Positions 43,423 through 53,136 of a stretch of 64,000 nt of DNA are shown one piece after another (position 1 is the first letter of the stretch; each line of letters begins with the position of its first letter). This stretch comes from Palaemon carinicauda. Its lineage: Eukaryota; Arthropoda; Malacostraca; Decapoda; Palaemonidae. The translations under genes and the position numbers were made by a program. The stretch is from positions 40,296,841 through 40,360,840 of the forward strand of contig NC_090726.1 of assembly GCF_036898095.1 (NCBI RefSeq), given 5' to 3'. The notes under the pieces are model-generated. The model did no database searches. It was not told where the DNA came from and saw nothing but the letters and a program-made list of their open reading frames with translations.

Positions 43423-44613
43423 TTAAGGGAATGTAGTGGTAGAACCTTCACCCACTACTGCACTCGCTGCTACGAATGGTCCCAACGTGTAGCAGTCCTC
43501 ATAAAGAGTCTGGACATCTTTCAAGTAATATGAAGTGAACACCGACTTGCTTCTCCAAAAGGTCGCGTCCATAATACTTCTAAGGGATCTATTTTGTTTA
43601 AATGCTACTGAAGTTGCTACCGCTCTAACTTCATGAGCCTTAACTTTAAGCAAATTACGATCCTTCTCACTTAAATGAGAGTGTGCCTCTCTAATCAATA
43701 GTCTAAGAAAATAAGACAACGCATTCTTCGACATAGGCAAAGAGGGCTTTTTAACGGAGCACCATAAGGCCTCTGAAAAAACCTCACAACAGTTTAGTTC
43801 TAGATAAATAAAACTAAGAGCTCTAACGGGGCACAGCACTCTTTCAATTTCATTCCCAACAATCTAAGATAGACTGGGAAGTTCAAACGATTTAGGCCAT
43901 GGACGAGACGGAAGTTCATTTTTGGCCAAAAAAACCAAGCTGAAGAGAGCACCTGCTTTATTAGCAGAGAAGCCGATATTCTTGCTAAAAGCATGTATCT
44001 CACTAACCCTTTTCGCAGAAGCCAAGCTCACCAAGAAAAGTGTCTTGAGGGTAAGATCCTTCAGGGAGGCCGAACTTAACGGTTCAAACCTGTCTGACAT
44101 AAGGAACTGCAGGACCACGTCCAAGTTCCAAGCAGGAGTAGAAATATGACGCTCCTTGGAAGTCTCGAAAAACTTAAGAAGGTCTTGAAGATCTTTGTTA
44201 TTAGATAGATCCAAATTTCTATGCTTGAAAACAGAAGCTAACATGCTTCTGTAGCCTTTAATGGTAGATGCAGAAAAGGAGCGACCATTTCTCAGATAAA
44301 GCAGAAAATCTGCAATCTGCGCTACAGAGGTACTGGAAGAGGAAATAGAGGACTTGCACCAGTCTCTAAATACCTCCCATTTAGATTGATAAATCCTGAT
44401 GGTAGAGGATCTTCTAGCCCTCGCGATCGCTCTAGCTGCCTCCTTCGAAAACCCTCGAGCTCTAGAGTGTCTTTCGATAGTCTGAGGGCAGTTAGACGAA
44501 GCGCGGGGAGGCTTTGATGAAATCTCTTTACGTGAGGCTGACGCAGGAGATTCATCCGCAACGGTAGACTTCTTGGAATGTCTACTAGCCATAGAAGCAC
44601 CTCTGTGAACCAC
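43423..44613 (-). pseudogene. DIRS-2 tyrosine recombinase, one break
   Basis: Upstream frame 43864-44613: core-binding region (RSSTIRIYQSKWEVFRDWCK about residues 68-87, SVAQIADFLLYLRN, STIKGYRSMLASVF) and the first catalytic arginine R202 in LASAKRVSEIHAFSKN. Downstream frame 43423-43839: H69-x-x-R72 in KAHEVRAVATS and Y105 in FTSYYLKDVQ. Thus all catalytic residues are present. The two are separated near 43840-43866 by a stop and a shift. DIRS recombinases normally form one protein of about 350-400 residues, as here when combined. Close relative of the DIRS-1 enzyme. Confidence 0.88.
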
Positions 44614-44689
44614 TCACTCGCGGGCCAGAGGGGAGCAACCAACGTCAACCTGGTCCCTTCGTGAGAGGCGAACTTCTGAAGAACCTTGT

Positions 44690-45400
44690 CTAGATGTCTA
44701 GGTGAGACCAGTCCAGCAGGAAAGCGTCTATGTGAGCTGCCTCTGGATATGGAACTGGAGAGCAGTAAGTCAAGAGCCTCTTTGTCAGTGAAGTCGCAAA
44801 AAGATCTATGGTGGGTTGACCCCATGACATCCATAGCTTCTCGCACACAGTCTTGTGCAACGTCCACTCCATGGAGATGACTTGTCCTCTTCTGCTGAGG
44901 CAGTCCGCTAAGACATTCATTTCTCCTTGCACAAATCTCGTCAAAAGAGAGATGTTACTAGCCTTAAATGGAGTTCCTTCTGATCCGTGGACCAAAGACC
45001 CGAGCACTCCAGACTGTCCAGTGGCGCTCCCCAACCCAAATCCGATGCATCTGAATACAACATATGGTTTGGGTTCTTGATCGCAAGAGAAAGACCTTCT
45101 CGAAGTCTGACGTTGCTGTCCCACCAAGTCAGACATGTCTAGACTGAGTTGGAGTTGGGATAGAGATACTCTCTAAGCCCTTCTCCTTGTTCCAATGGTT
45201 TAGGTGAAATTGGAGAGGGCAAAGGTTGAGTCTCCCCAGAGAGATAAACTGCTCCAGCGATGAAAGAGTTCCCACGAGGCTCGTTCAAACTCTTAAAGAG
45301 CAACTGTTTTTCTCTTGCAAGTGACAGACTTTTAACAGAGCTTGTTCCATTCTTGTGGAAGACGAAAAGGCCCGAAAAATTCGACACTGTATCTCCATCC
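44690..45400 (-). pseudogene. DIRS-2 RNase H and connection
   Basis: Frame 44690-45136 has QGEMNVLADCLSRRGQVIS, EWTLHKTVCEKLWMSWGQ and TIDLFATSLTKRLLTYCSPV, equal in layout to DIRS-1. The RNase H start is less clear because of shifts between 45050 and 45400; DNA similarity to DIRS-1 continues through it (compare aatccgatgcatctgaata with the matching DIRS-1 area near 5275). Broken. Confidence 0.75.
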
Positions 45401-45436
45401 CCAAAAAAAGAATAGTCTGGGATGGAGTACTGTAAG

Positions 45437-45880
45437 TTACGACTTCTCTACGTTCACTATGAGACCTAGCTCCTTGGTTAGGTCTATTGTCCATTTGAGG
45501 TTCTCCAGACAGCGATTTAATGACGACGCCCTGATTAGCCAGTCGTCAAAATAAAGGGAGGCTCTGATCCCTGAAAAATGTAGAAAGCTTGCTACATTTT
45601 GCATGAGCCTTGTAAAAACAAGAGGAGCAGGACTGAGGCCGAAGCACAGTGCTCGAAATTGGTACACTACTTTCCCGTCCACAAACCTCAGATATTGTTG
45701 AAAGTTTGGATGAATCGGGATGTGGAAGTATGCATCCTGAAGGTCGAGAGAGACCATCCAGTCGCCTTCTCTTACTGCTGCCAAGACAGATTTGGTAGTC
45801 TTCATCGTGAACTTTGTCTTGACAATGAACACATTGAGTGCACTTGTCTTCATCGTGAACTTTGTCTTGACAATGAACAC
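45437..45880 (-). pseudogene. DIRS-2 reverse transcriptase palm, with an in-frame duplication
   Basis: 147 codons with WMVSLDLQDAYFHIPIHP (D46, first catalytic aspartate), YLRFVDGKVVYQFRALCFGL, SPAPLVFTRLMQ and RASLYFDDWLIRASS (FDD loop D112-D113), then the thumb start. The first residues come from a perfect 48-bp tandem duplication (45798-45845 and 45846-45893), encoding VFIVKTKFTMKT twice, which replaces the usual upstream RT sequence. The frame ends near 45437, where similarity to DIRS-1 continues in another frame. Confidence 0.82.
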
Positions 45881-45893
45881 ATTGAGTGCACTT
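45798..45893. repeat. Perfect 48-bp tandem duplication in the DIRS-2 RT
   Basis: gtcttcatcgtgaactttgt...gagtgcactt occurs twice, head to tail. 48 is a multiple of three, so it keeps the frame. No difference between the two copies is visible, so it is very recent. Confidence 0.9.
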
Positions 45894-45899
45894 ACATCT

Positions 45900-47640
45900 T
45901 AAGTACTCCTGCAGTGAACGTGGATGCCAGTTCATTGGAGCCATCCCTTATGGCCTTGTTCATGCATGACATAATTTGTACAGCAATACATTGTCAGCTG
46001 GAGAGACCTTCTTACTTAAGGCTCCCAGGGACCAATCCAAAAAAAAAAAATACTTCAAACGCTCGAAAAACTCCTTTCAGGGGATGGTCTAGCTCTGAAG
46101 AAGACCATAAAATCTTGGAGCGTCTCATGGCTAGACGACGAGGAGAGTCCACTAGGCTTAAGAAATCTCCCTGGGCAGAGGCAGGTACTCCCAAGCCGAG
46201 AACTTCTCCTGTGTCACACCAGATGCTCGAGTGAGAAGCTAATTAAGAAGGAGGAAAAGCAAAAGCAGACTTCCTAAACTTCTCCTGGATTCCAACCAGT
46301 CTCCCAGTAAGAGCATGGCTCTCTTGGAAAAACGAGAGAGAACTGACTTCGTATATGTAGGAGTCGAAGAAAGTCATGCCAAGAGTAAACTCAGACGGCG
46401 GAGAACGAGGAGCAGCCGTTACAAAACGAGTAGGACAAAATTTCCCTAAAGAAATTCATAATTTAAAAACAAGGGATTGTTGGACAACCCTAGGTTACTC
46501 CTCTTCTGAATGAATCCCCAAAGGTACATTAGTTGAAAGGGGGTCATCAACTTCTTCAGAAGGCACATCATCTGATAAATCTAAAGTCTTGCGAGAAGGA
46601 GATTTATATTCAGAATGATGTGAATGAAAAGCCTGACAGGCTACATCAACTTGTATATGAACAGAAGTTAAAGTTGGAGGGTCGATGTCACGTTGTGACT
46701 GCAGAGAATGTTATTCTACTACACGTCGTGACAGAAGTGACTGACGTTCAAACGTCACGTAGTAACAGCGGTGACTGCTGTTCGATGCTATATCGTGACT
46801 ACGGTGACTGACCCTTAACGTCACGTCGTGTCTACGGTGTCTACCGCTCAATGTCACGTCGTGTCTGCGGTGTCTGCAGCTCAACGTCACGTCGTGTCTG
46901 CGGTGTCTGCAGCTCAACGTCACGTCGTGTCTGCGGTGTTTGCAGCTCAACGTCACGCCGTGACTACGATGGCTGACGTTCAAAGTCTCGGAGGAACTGC
47001 AGTGACTGCTGATCAAAGTCATGACTCGACTTAACTGACTTCGAGATTTATGCTCCGCATCTCGTTTAACAGCAAAGCCGACACTAGGGATAACGTCAGC
47101 GTGGCGTAACAAACCTCGTTTAGAAGGTTGAAGACCTGAATCACGTATCCCAGAACCGTGACGTACAATAAGCAAAGGATCCTTTCGCACAGGAACAGGA
47201 TCGTAAGCTTTCATGAAAGAAGAAAGCTTTAACAGCATATCTTGCAAAACACTTAACTTCAGGTCAACCGCACTCTGAATAGATCATGACGTCGGAAACG
47301 TCTGTACATGAACGTCATCACTATGAATGGGACTCTCATGATGACTACAGCTAGGACGTTGAACTTGTTCTGAAGGAACTAATTAACGTTTCAACCGTCT
47401 CAAAACCTTACGCCAAGGTTTTTAACAAGACGAATCATCAGAAGACGAGGAGAACTTCGTCTCTCCTGTCTTATGGTAAGGACGTGCTTGAAGAGCAACG
47501 TCTGATACCTTTGAGGGAACGGCTGTTCGATGGTTTACACCTCTCACTCCCTTAGGTCCTACGACATTCCTTCTCCCTGGGGTAGGGGAGCCTGAAAGAG
47601 GTCTCGGACTAGGCAATGACAAGCACGAACAAACAAACCC
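45900..47640 (-). pseudogene. DIRS-2 gag-like region
   Basis: Short - strand frames (46012-46194, 46711-47247, 47422-47622). The last reads SLPSPRPLSGSPTPGRRNVV, which is similar to the DIRS-1 frame at 7733-7957 and anchors the gag position. 46711-47247 (178 codons) holds an 11-residue repeat (HRRHDVTLSCR). No complete gag frame is left. Confidence 0.55.
46822..46986. repeat. 33-bp minisatellite in the DIRS-2 gag-like region
   Basis: Five head-to-tail units of 33 bp, starting cacgtcgtgtctgcggtgtc, the middle ones almost identical and the outer ones diverged. As 33 is a multiple of three, the - strand frame stays open and encodes about five copies of an 11-residue His/Arg-rich unit. Confidence 0.85.
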
Positions 47641-48959
47641 TCCGCAACACTGAACATGTTTTTCGCACTTTCTTCACTGACATTGCATTTTTTAATAATT
47701 TCACATTAGACATGAATAAAGCTGATTTCTACCTGAAACACGCAATTCTCCCTTAAATCAAAAGGTTAGAATTGCGAAATATGTCGTATAATGTAAGCTC
47801 ATTAGTACAAAATAAAACACACATGCAAAAATTAATACTGTAAACATATATATATATAGATAAAACGGAAATATATAAAGTTAAAAAGATCAGTGACTTG
47901 GGAGGAGACTAAAACTAAATCACTAAGGACTACGTTTTCAATCTCTCACCGAACAGTGCCTTGGGATGAGAATTAAAACTAAAACGTTTTATCCTCTCTC
48001 CCCGTACAGAGACTTGGGACGAGAGTAAATATCTGAATCGAGAACAACGTTACTCACTCCCAAACTCCTTGTACAGAGATTTGGGACGAGAATAAAGATC
48101 GGATCGTTCTCTCTTTCTCTCTCTCTTGCCACTCACAAGAGAAAGGCTCACTCCCTCTTCGTCAATAAAAAGGTTATTTGACTAAAGGAAAATACTAAAA
48201 GAATTAAGAAATTGAAAATTAACATGTTCCTTTAAATTAGTATTTAAAAAACTTCAGTTTGTAAGAAGAATGAACAAAACGTCAAAAACGATTTACTCTT
48301 TCTGCAAAGTGAAACCGTGATTCTCTCTTTCTCTATCGTAACGATAGAGCGCAAACTGCGTAGCATAAATAAACCAAACGTTAGTTCATCTTTAAAAACA
48401 GCACGAAGACTATTCAAAGAATAAATTTCTTAAAATATTTTCTAAAAATATTCATCTCATCAATCTAAACAAATATAAAAGTTGAATGGGCTCAACGTTG
48501 TTTAACTTCATTTTCCAAGTCAGTACCGCCTACAAAGAATAGGCATAAGTCGCTTATAAACAAAATTATAACATTTATCTCGGTGCTTAGTATAAATGGA
48601 AAGGGAATCGAAGAGGCTTAATAAAGGCGGGCGAGACATAAAATATATAGAGGTAAATCTATAAAAATCAACAATAATTTATAAAGTGATAAAATAATTA
48701 CTAAAAGCCTTTAACACACTTCCGTACACTGAGGGAAGGGTCGGCCAACTTTTCTCTATGGAAAATCCAGAGAGAGATTAAAAAGGCAAGGGTAGAAAAA
48801 AAATTTTCTCTCCTTTCAAAAGAATTTCTTTTGAAGATCGTATTGCTTGAGAATAATCCAACACGGCGAAAGCCATAAAACCATGAACAAGTACTTCACC
48901 AATCAGTAGAAACTTGAGGTTAAGCGCGAGCGGAACCAATGCTGTCACTACCACCGACA
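47641..48959. other. DIRS-2 5' leader
   Basis: Mostly non-coding. A motif of the type gtacagagacttgggacgag recurs about every 70 bases at 47900-48090 (four diverged copies). CT-rich stretches lie at 48108-48125. The sequence acgtaacgatagagcgcaa-like at about 48345 parallels 8505-8520 in DIRS-1. It likely includes the promoter. Confidence 0.5.
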
Positions 48960-49109
48960 GAGAAGAACTGAACTTATGGAGAAGTATATGCGGTATCTGG
49001 CCGATAGTCGGCGCTGGTGGGCACACCCGGCAGCCTTCATGGCGATCGCTCGCGAGTTTTTGGAATCTGTCGACCGTCGGAGACGTAAGCTATATATATA
49101 TTCACCGGC
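48960..49109 (-). repeat. DIRS-2 right inverted terminal repeat
   Basis: Reverse complement of 42747-42896; the 5' end of the element on its coding strand. The outer bases to 49127 (ggctaagtttaatatttaaa) match the ICR's second half, not the left end. Confidence 0.9.
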
Positions 49110-49127
49110 TAAGTTTAATATTTAAAA

Positions 49128-49552
49128 CATATGTGTACAGTATATGGTCAGGCTCTAGGACATAGTCTCGTCCCTTGTCCCTGCCATTCATGAACAACTT
49201 TTAAACCTTTTAAATATCCTTTCAATGTCCTTGGATAAACAAAGAATAAGTTCTTGACTATTTAGCATCCAACACCACCTAGTCACTTTGCTCTACGATG
49301 TTCTACCTTCCTGGCTGATGTCTGCTCATGATTACCACCACACAGATAAGGCATTGCTTGTGGAATTTTCTGTTGATGCAACTCTAAATTCAAAATAATT
49401 CTACTATCATTAGATTTCAACCTGAAGGCCCGCTCGTAAATACATTATTCAATGCAGGTATTTAAAACTGAAAAATAACTAAAACATTCAACAACAGACA
49501 GATAATCGACAGGTTTTTGTGGATGCCACCATCAAGGAAAATCCGAAAGCAT
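49128..49552. other. Host intron, nothing recognised
   Basis: No Tigger end, DIRS-5 end or coding motif was found here, although both could have been expected on this side of DIRS-2. Confidence 0.4.
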
Positions 49553-49871
49553 TTCAAACCGCAGTAGAACTTCAAAAGTTCAAAGTTGGAGCAAATGTTT
49601 TTATGTTGACCAGGCTGACATGAGTCTTTTTATAGTTTATATAAAACATATCTGTTTTTGACGTTATTAATAGTTTATATAGGACATATCTGTATTGACG
49701 CTGTTACTGTTTTTAGAATGATTTATATTGTTAATTTATTCTCATCATTTATTTATTTCCTTATTTCCTTACCTCACTGGGCTATTTTTCCCTATTGGAG
49801 CCCTTGGGCTTATAGCATCTTGCTTTTCCAACTAGGGTTGTAGCTTGGCTAGTAATAATAATAATAATAAT
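49553..49871 (+). mobile_element. LINE 3' end with the last ORF codons
   Basis: Begins with ORF2-like codons (VELQKFKVGANVFMLTRLT, then TGA), the same C-terminus as the LINE at 18879-20261. The 3' untranslated end follows (ttggagcccttgggcttata, then the (TAA)n tail at about 49853-49871). 5'-truncated. It confirms that the recurrent short repeat is the tail of that LINE. Confidence 0.85.
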
Positions 49872-50287
49872 TCAAAAGTCTGTTAAATACATTGAGGTCA
49901 ATCACACCAACATATTTTATATATCTTAAAAAAGCGATAAAAAAGTTCTAACAAACTTAAAAGGAGCAAATCGTAACTGATATTGCGTACAGAATTCCTC
50001 AACTAACAAACTTAATATGTTCAAAGAAGATGTTAACAAGTCGACTTTTGTTAAATTTTGTCCTTACCCCTGCCATGAGGGAGACATTCAGATGGAAGTA
50101 CCCAAGTCCGGAGATCCTTATAGAGGTGAGTTACTTAGATACTAAATAGTTTTTTGCGTAGTTTTCCCTAAGTCTCATGTTCCGTTTTGGGTCAGGAGAA
50201 CCTAGTCTCCTATCTAGGTTCAATCTTATTATCCAGCCGGTCTCTCGGCCCGTAAGACCACCCCCGCCTCCTAAAGTATAAGTCTCC
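49872..50287. other. Host intron, nothing recognised
   Basis: AT-rich, then moderate GC. No motif. Confidence 0.4.
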
Positions 50288-50645
50288 TAAGAAAGTAGTT
50301 CGAGGTAAGTACTCCGTGTTGGAACAAATAACAAATTTTAAGTAATTTGTATTTTTCCTAACAGTACTTACCTGGAACTACTTTCGGGTTATGGCCCGCC
50401 CATCCTTCCCCGAGTGTCTTACGGGACTTTGATACCATATCTATCATAAACTTACTGGTGACTGAGACCTGGCCACGCGCGCTCACTGACCCGGGTTGCC
50501 GCAGGGCGCGTACTCATCCGCTTCAGAGGGACCCACTATAGAAAACGGAGATAGGGGAACTACACAAAATTCTGGTCAGTTGGGAGGAGAATCCCAGATA
50601 CTCCTAAGAAAGTAGTTCGAGGTAAGTACTCCGTGTTGGAACAAT
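50288..50645. mobile_element. DIRS-like terminal pieces, DIRS-8 family
   Basis: The sequence ctaagaaagtagttcgaggt followed by aagtactccgtgttggaaca occurs at about 50289-50332 and again at 50604-50643. The first is followed by a reverse-oriented partner (gtacttacctggaactactt), so it looks like an ICR or joined ends, and the second ends the fragment. The 50530-50643 part matches the DIRS-8 terminus at 35715-35835. Probably a deletion derivative with termini only. Confidence 0.6.
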
Positions 50646-50926
50646 TAAAATTTCAGTTGGATTTGTGTTTGTATCTCCAAATGTTTTAAAAGCTGAGATT
50701 GATTGATTGATTCGAAGTTCTCTGCCATCTTGACATCGAAGGTCATTGACGCCGATATCGTTTACTATAAATAAAGATTGAAAGAATATTCAATTAAAAC
50801 CACAGAAGCAAATATGTTATAAAAGTTAAATAGCATTAAGTTGATAACCTTCTACATTATTCATACTTTCTATCAAGAATTAGAACATTACAACATCTTC
50901 AAGTTTCAAACGCAAGAAGTACTCAC
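50646..50926. other. Host intron next to exon A
   Basis: AT-rich intron sequence leading to the donor at 50926. The exon A donor is gtgagt. Confidence 0.5.
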
Positions 50927-51094
50927 TCTGCCAGCTGCTTCCCAAGCATTCCCGTGTGACGATTCAAACTGCGCCATGTCCGGGTATTCCCCGCACAGCA
51001 CGGCTCCGACTATGTGCGAAGTGGGGACCCTCACTGTCCCCTTTGCTTTCATGGCCTTCGGACTTTCGAACTCTCCGTTGAACATCGCCCTCGC
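50927..51094 (-). CDS. Host gene exon A (predicted, 168 bp)
   Basis: Exactly 56 codons between a consensus acceptor (ttctcctcag upstream) and donor (gtgagt). It has higher GC than all surrounding sequence, fitting a conserved exon. It reads ARAMFNGEFESPKAMKAKG, TVRVPTSHIVGAVLCGEYPD and MAQFESSHGNAWEAAGR. It is phase 0 on both sides, which agrees with exon B starting at TGG (36586). The intron to exon B is 14.3 kb and contains DIRS-5, Tigger copy 1, DIRS-2, a LINE tail and the DIRS-8-like pieces. I do not recognise the protein; no transposon relation is seen. Further exons may lie between A and B or upstream. Confidence 0.7.
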
Positions 51095-51401
51095 CTGAGG
51101 AGAATTTGATGTTTTAACTGATATCTAAAAACAAGATAAGTGAAATTAAAAAAGGCTGGTAATAAAACCATCATTTATTTAATCATATATATAAATTTAA
51201 ATTTAACTTACTGTGACATCTACAAATGATAAATAAAATGACTAACTGCTGGTAATAAAAACAATTTTTCTAATCATACATATAAATTGAAGGTGTAAGT
51301 ATCCAAAATCCAGCATTCAAATTATCCCCAGGATAATGTCTGATGACTGGTATTTATAAGAAAAGCTATACAGTACATACATATTCAATATATGATAAAT
51401 G

Positions 51402-51710
51402 TTAACCCTTTTACCCACAAAGGACATACTGGTACGTTTCACAAAACTCATCCCTTTACCCCCCATGGACGTACCGGTACGTCCTTGCAAAAAACTGCTA
51501 TTTACATTTTTTTTGCATATTTTTGATAGGTTTTTTGAGAAACTTCAGGCATTTTCCAAGGGAATGAGACCAACTTGACTTCTCTATGACTAAAATTAAG
51601 GCTGTTAGAGCAATTTAAATAGGATATACTGCAAAATGTGTTTGAAAAAAATAACCCCCAAGGGTTAAGGGTGGGAAAGTTCCAAATAGCCTGGGGGGTA
51701 AAAGGGTTAA
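51402..51710 (+). mobile_element. piggyBac-like MITE, copy 1 (309 bp)
   Basis: Bounded by TTAA on both sides, with inverted ends ttaacccttttaccc and gggtaaaagggttaa. Inside, near its left end, lies the palindrome ggacgtaccggtacgtcc. TTAA target duplication and CCCTTTT-type ends point to piggyBac-mobilised elements. No coding capacity. Two more near full copies and one fragment lie at 54148, 57325 and 58497. Confidence 0.85.
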
Positions 51711-52064
51711 AATAGCAATGGACTGATGGCTCCCAATGCAAAACCTTTCTTGCTCATTAACCATCTCGTATGTTTTGCACAACAGCTCAAAGTATCCCTT
51801 GCACACTGCACCATAAGGGACAAATTTACTTATGCGTCACACGCACGGTGATATAATGTCACCGTTTATGTAATGATACATAACTGAACATTTGCCTGTC
51901 GTAGGAGGCAATTACTGACCACATATCTCTATCAACATAAATAACTAGAGGGGCACTCAGCCAAGAGAATGACTTTGCCACACAAAGCATTCATACTTCA
52001 TTCATAACTCCGATGTATTTTCTTCAAAATCTAATGGCTTTGTTCTTAGGTCACACCCCACATT
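51711..52064. other. Intergenic or intronic, nothing recognised
   Basis: Mixed composition, no motif. Confidence 0.4.
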
Positions 52065-52560
52065 ATCATTATTATTAAATGCTAAGCTACTACCCTAGCT
52101 GGAAAAGCAGGATGCTATAAGCCCAGGAGGCCCCAACAGGGAAAATAGCCCAGCGAGGAAAGGAAACAAGGAAAAATAAACATTGAAATAAATATTTCCC
52201 ATATAAACTATAAAAAGTTTAACAAAACAAGAGAAAGAGAAGTTAGACAGAATAGTGAGCCCGAGTGTACCCTCAAGCAAGGGAACCCTAACCCAAGACA
52301 GTTGAAGACCATGGTACAGAGGCTATGGCACTAACCAAAACTAGAGATCAATGGTTTGATTTTGGAGTGTCCTTCTCCTAGAAGAGCTGCCACCCAGAGT
52401 TAAAGAGTCTCTTCTACCTTACCCAAAAGGAAAGTAGCCACTGAACAATTACAGTGCTGTAATTAACCCCTTGAGTGGAGAAGAATTGTTTGGTAATCTC
52501 AGTGTGGTCAGGTGTATGAGGACAGAGGAGAATCTGTAAAGAATAGGCCAGACTATGTCC
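52065..52560 (-). mobile_element. LINE 3' end of the longer subfamily
   Basis: Begins with a short ATT tail, then aagcaggatgctataagccc and cagcgaggaaaggaaacaag. It continues through the extension shared with 29372-29790 (gtaccctcaagcaag, gaagaccatggtacagag, aagagtctcttctacct). Only non-coding sequence was recognised. Confidence 0.75.
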
Positions 52561-52829
52561 ACCATGTTTCGTCAAAATTGGTTCAGTAGTTTTTCCATAA
52601 TGTTGTTCAAGAAAAAATAAACTAACACAATATTTGCGATCTACTTAGCATTGCGATTATTTTCAAAGTACCGTTGCGTACTTGTACTTAGATGTACTTT
52701 ATCTAAAATGTTAGGGTAGTTTGTAGCGCTACGGCCAAGCGCCCTAATTTGCTTATTATCGCTCCGACTGTTATCTTGTATAGAATAAAAACATTTGGAA
52801 ATGGTCTACAGATCTTAAATATGTTGTGT

Positions 52830-53060
52830 AAGGGAGGGGGGTGTCCGGGGGGGGCAGCCCCCCTGGGTAAGGACACAGCTTTTAGCATAGGTTAGGTGGG
52901 TTTTTTAAGTTAGCTTCTCCCATCGTACTCGTAGGTAAGGAAACTGTTGTGTGAGGGGGGGGGGGGGTCCGGGGGGCGAAGCCCCCCTGGGTAAGGATAC
53001 GGCTTTTAGCATAGGTTAGGTGGGTTTTTTAAGTTAGTTTCTCCCGCCAAAATCGCTTTT
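52830..53060. repeat. Tandem pair of about 120 bp with long G-runs
   Basis: Two direct copies: 52835-52925 and 52955-53045. Each has gggggg runs, a cagcccccctgggtaaggac-type foldback, and cttttagcataggttaggtg followed by ttttttaagttag. The copies differ at few positions. A related reverse-oriented piece lies around 58920-58990 (cctaacctaacctacag, ccgtgtccttaccta). Confidence 0.7.
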
Positions 53061-53136
53061 AGAACGACGGCCACAGTTCAGAATATTCCCATTTTCTACG
53101 GGATCTGGCCGTCACCCTACAAAGGCTTCAAATATG

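Larger units (their letters stand above)
42710..49127 (-). mobile_element. DIRS-2: near complete DIRS retrotransposon
   Basis: 6418 bp, - strand. The ends are inverted repeats (about 42747-42896 and 48960-49109), with an ICR at about 42945-43035. The order on the coding strand is: leader, gag-like (46711-47622), RT (45437-45880), RNase H and connection (44690-45400), recombinase (43423-44613), ICR, end. It is the most complete copy in the window, with RT, RNase H and recombinase motifs all present, but frameshifted. It lies in a host intron, next to the 3' end of the Tigger gene, in the same transcriptional sense as the host exons. Confidence 0.9.

Noticed and set aside
50927..51098. + strand frame over exon A as the coding strand
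   Set aside because: The - strand has consensus acceptor and donor signals and phase agreement with exons B and C; the + strand frame is the shadow.
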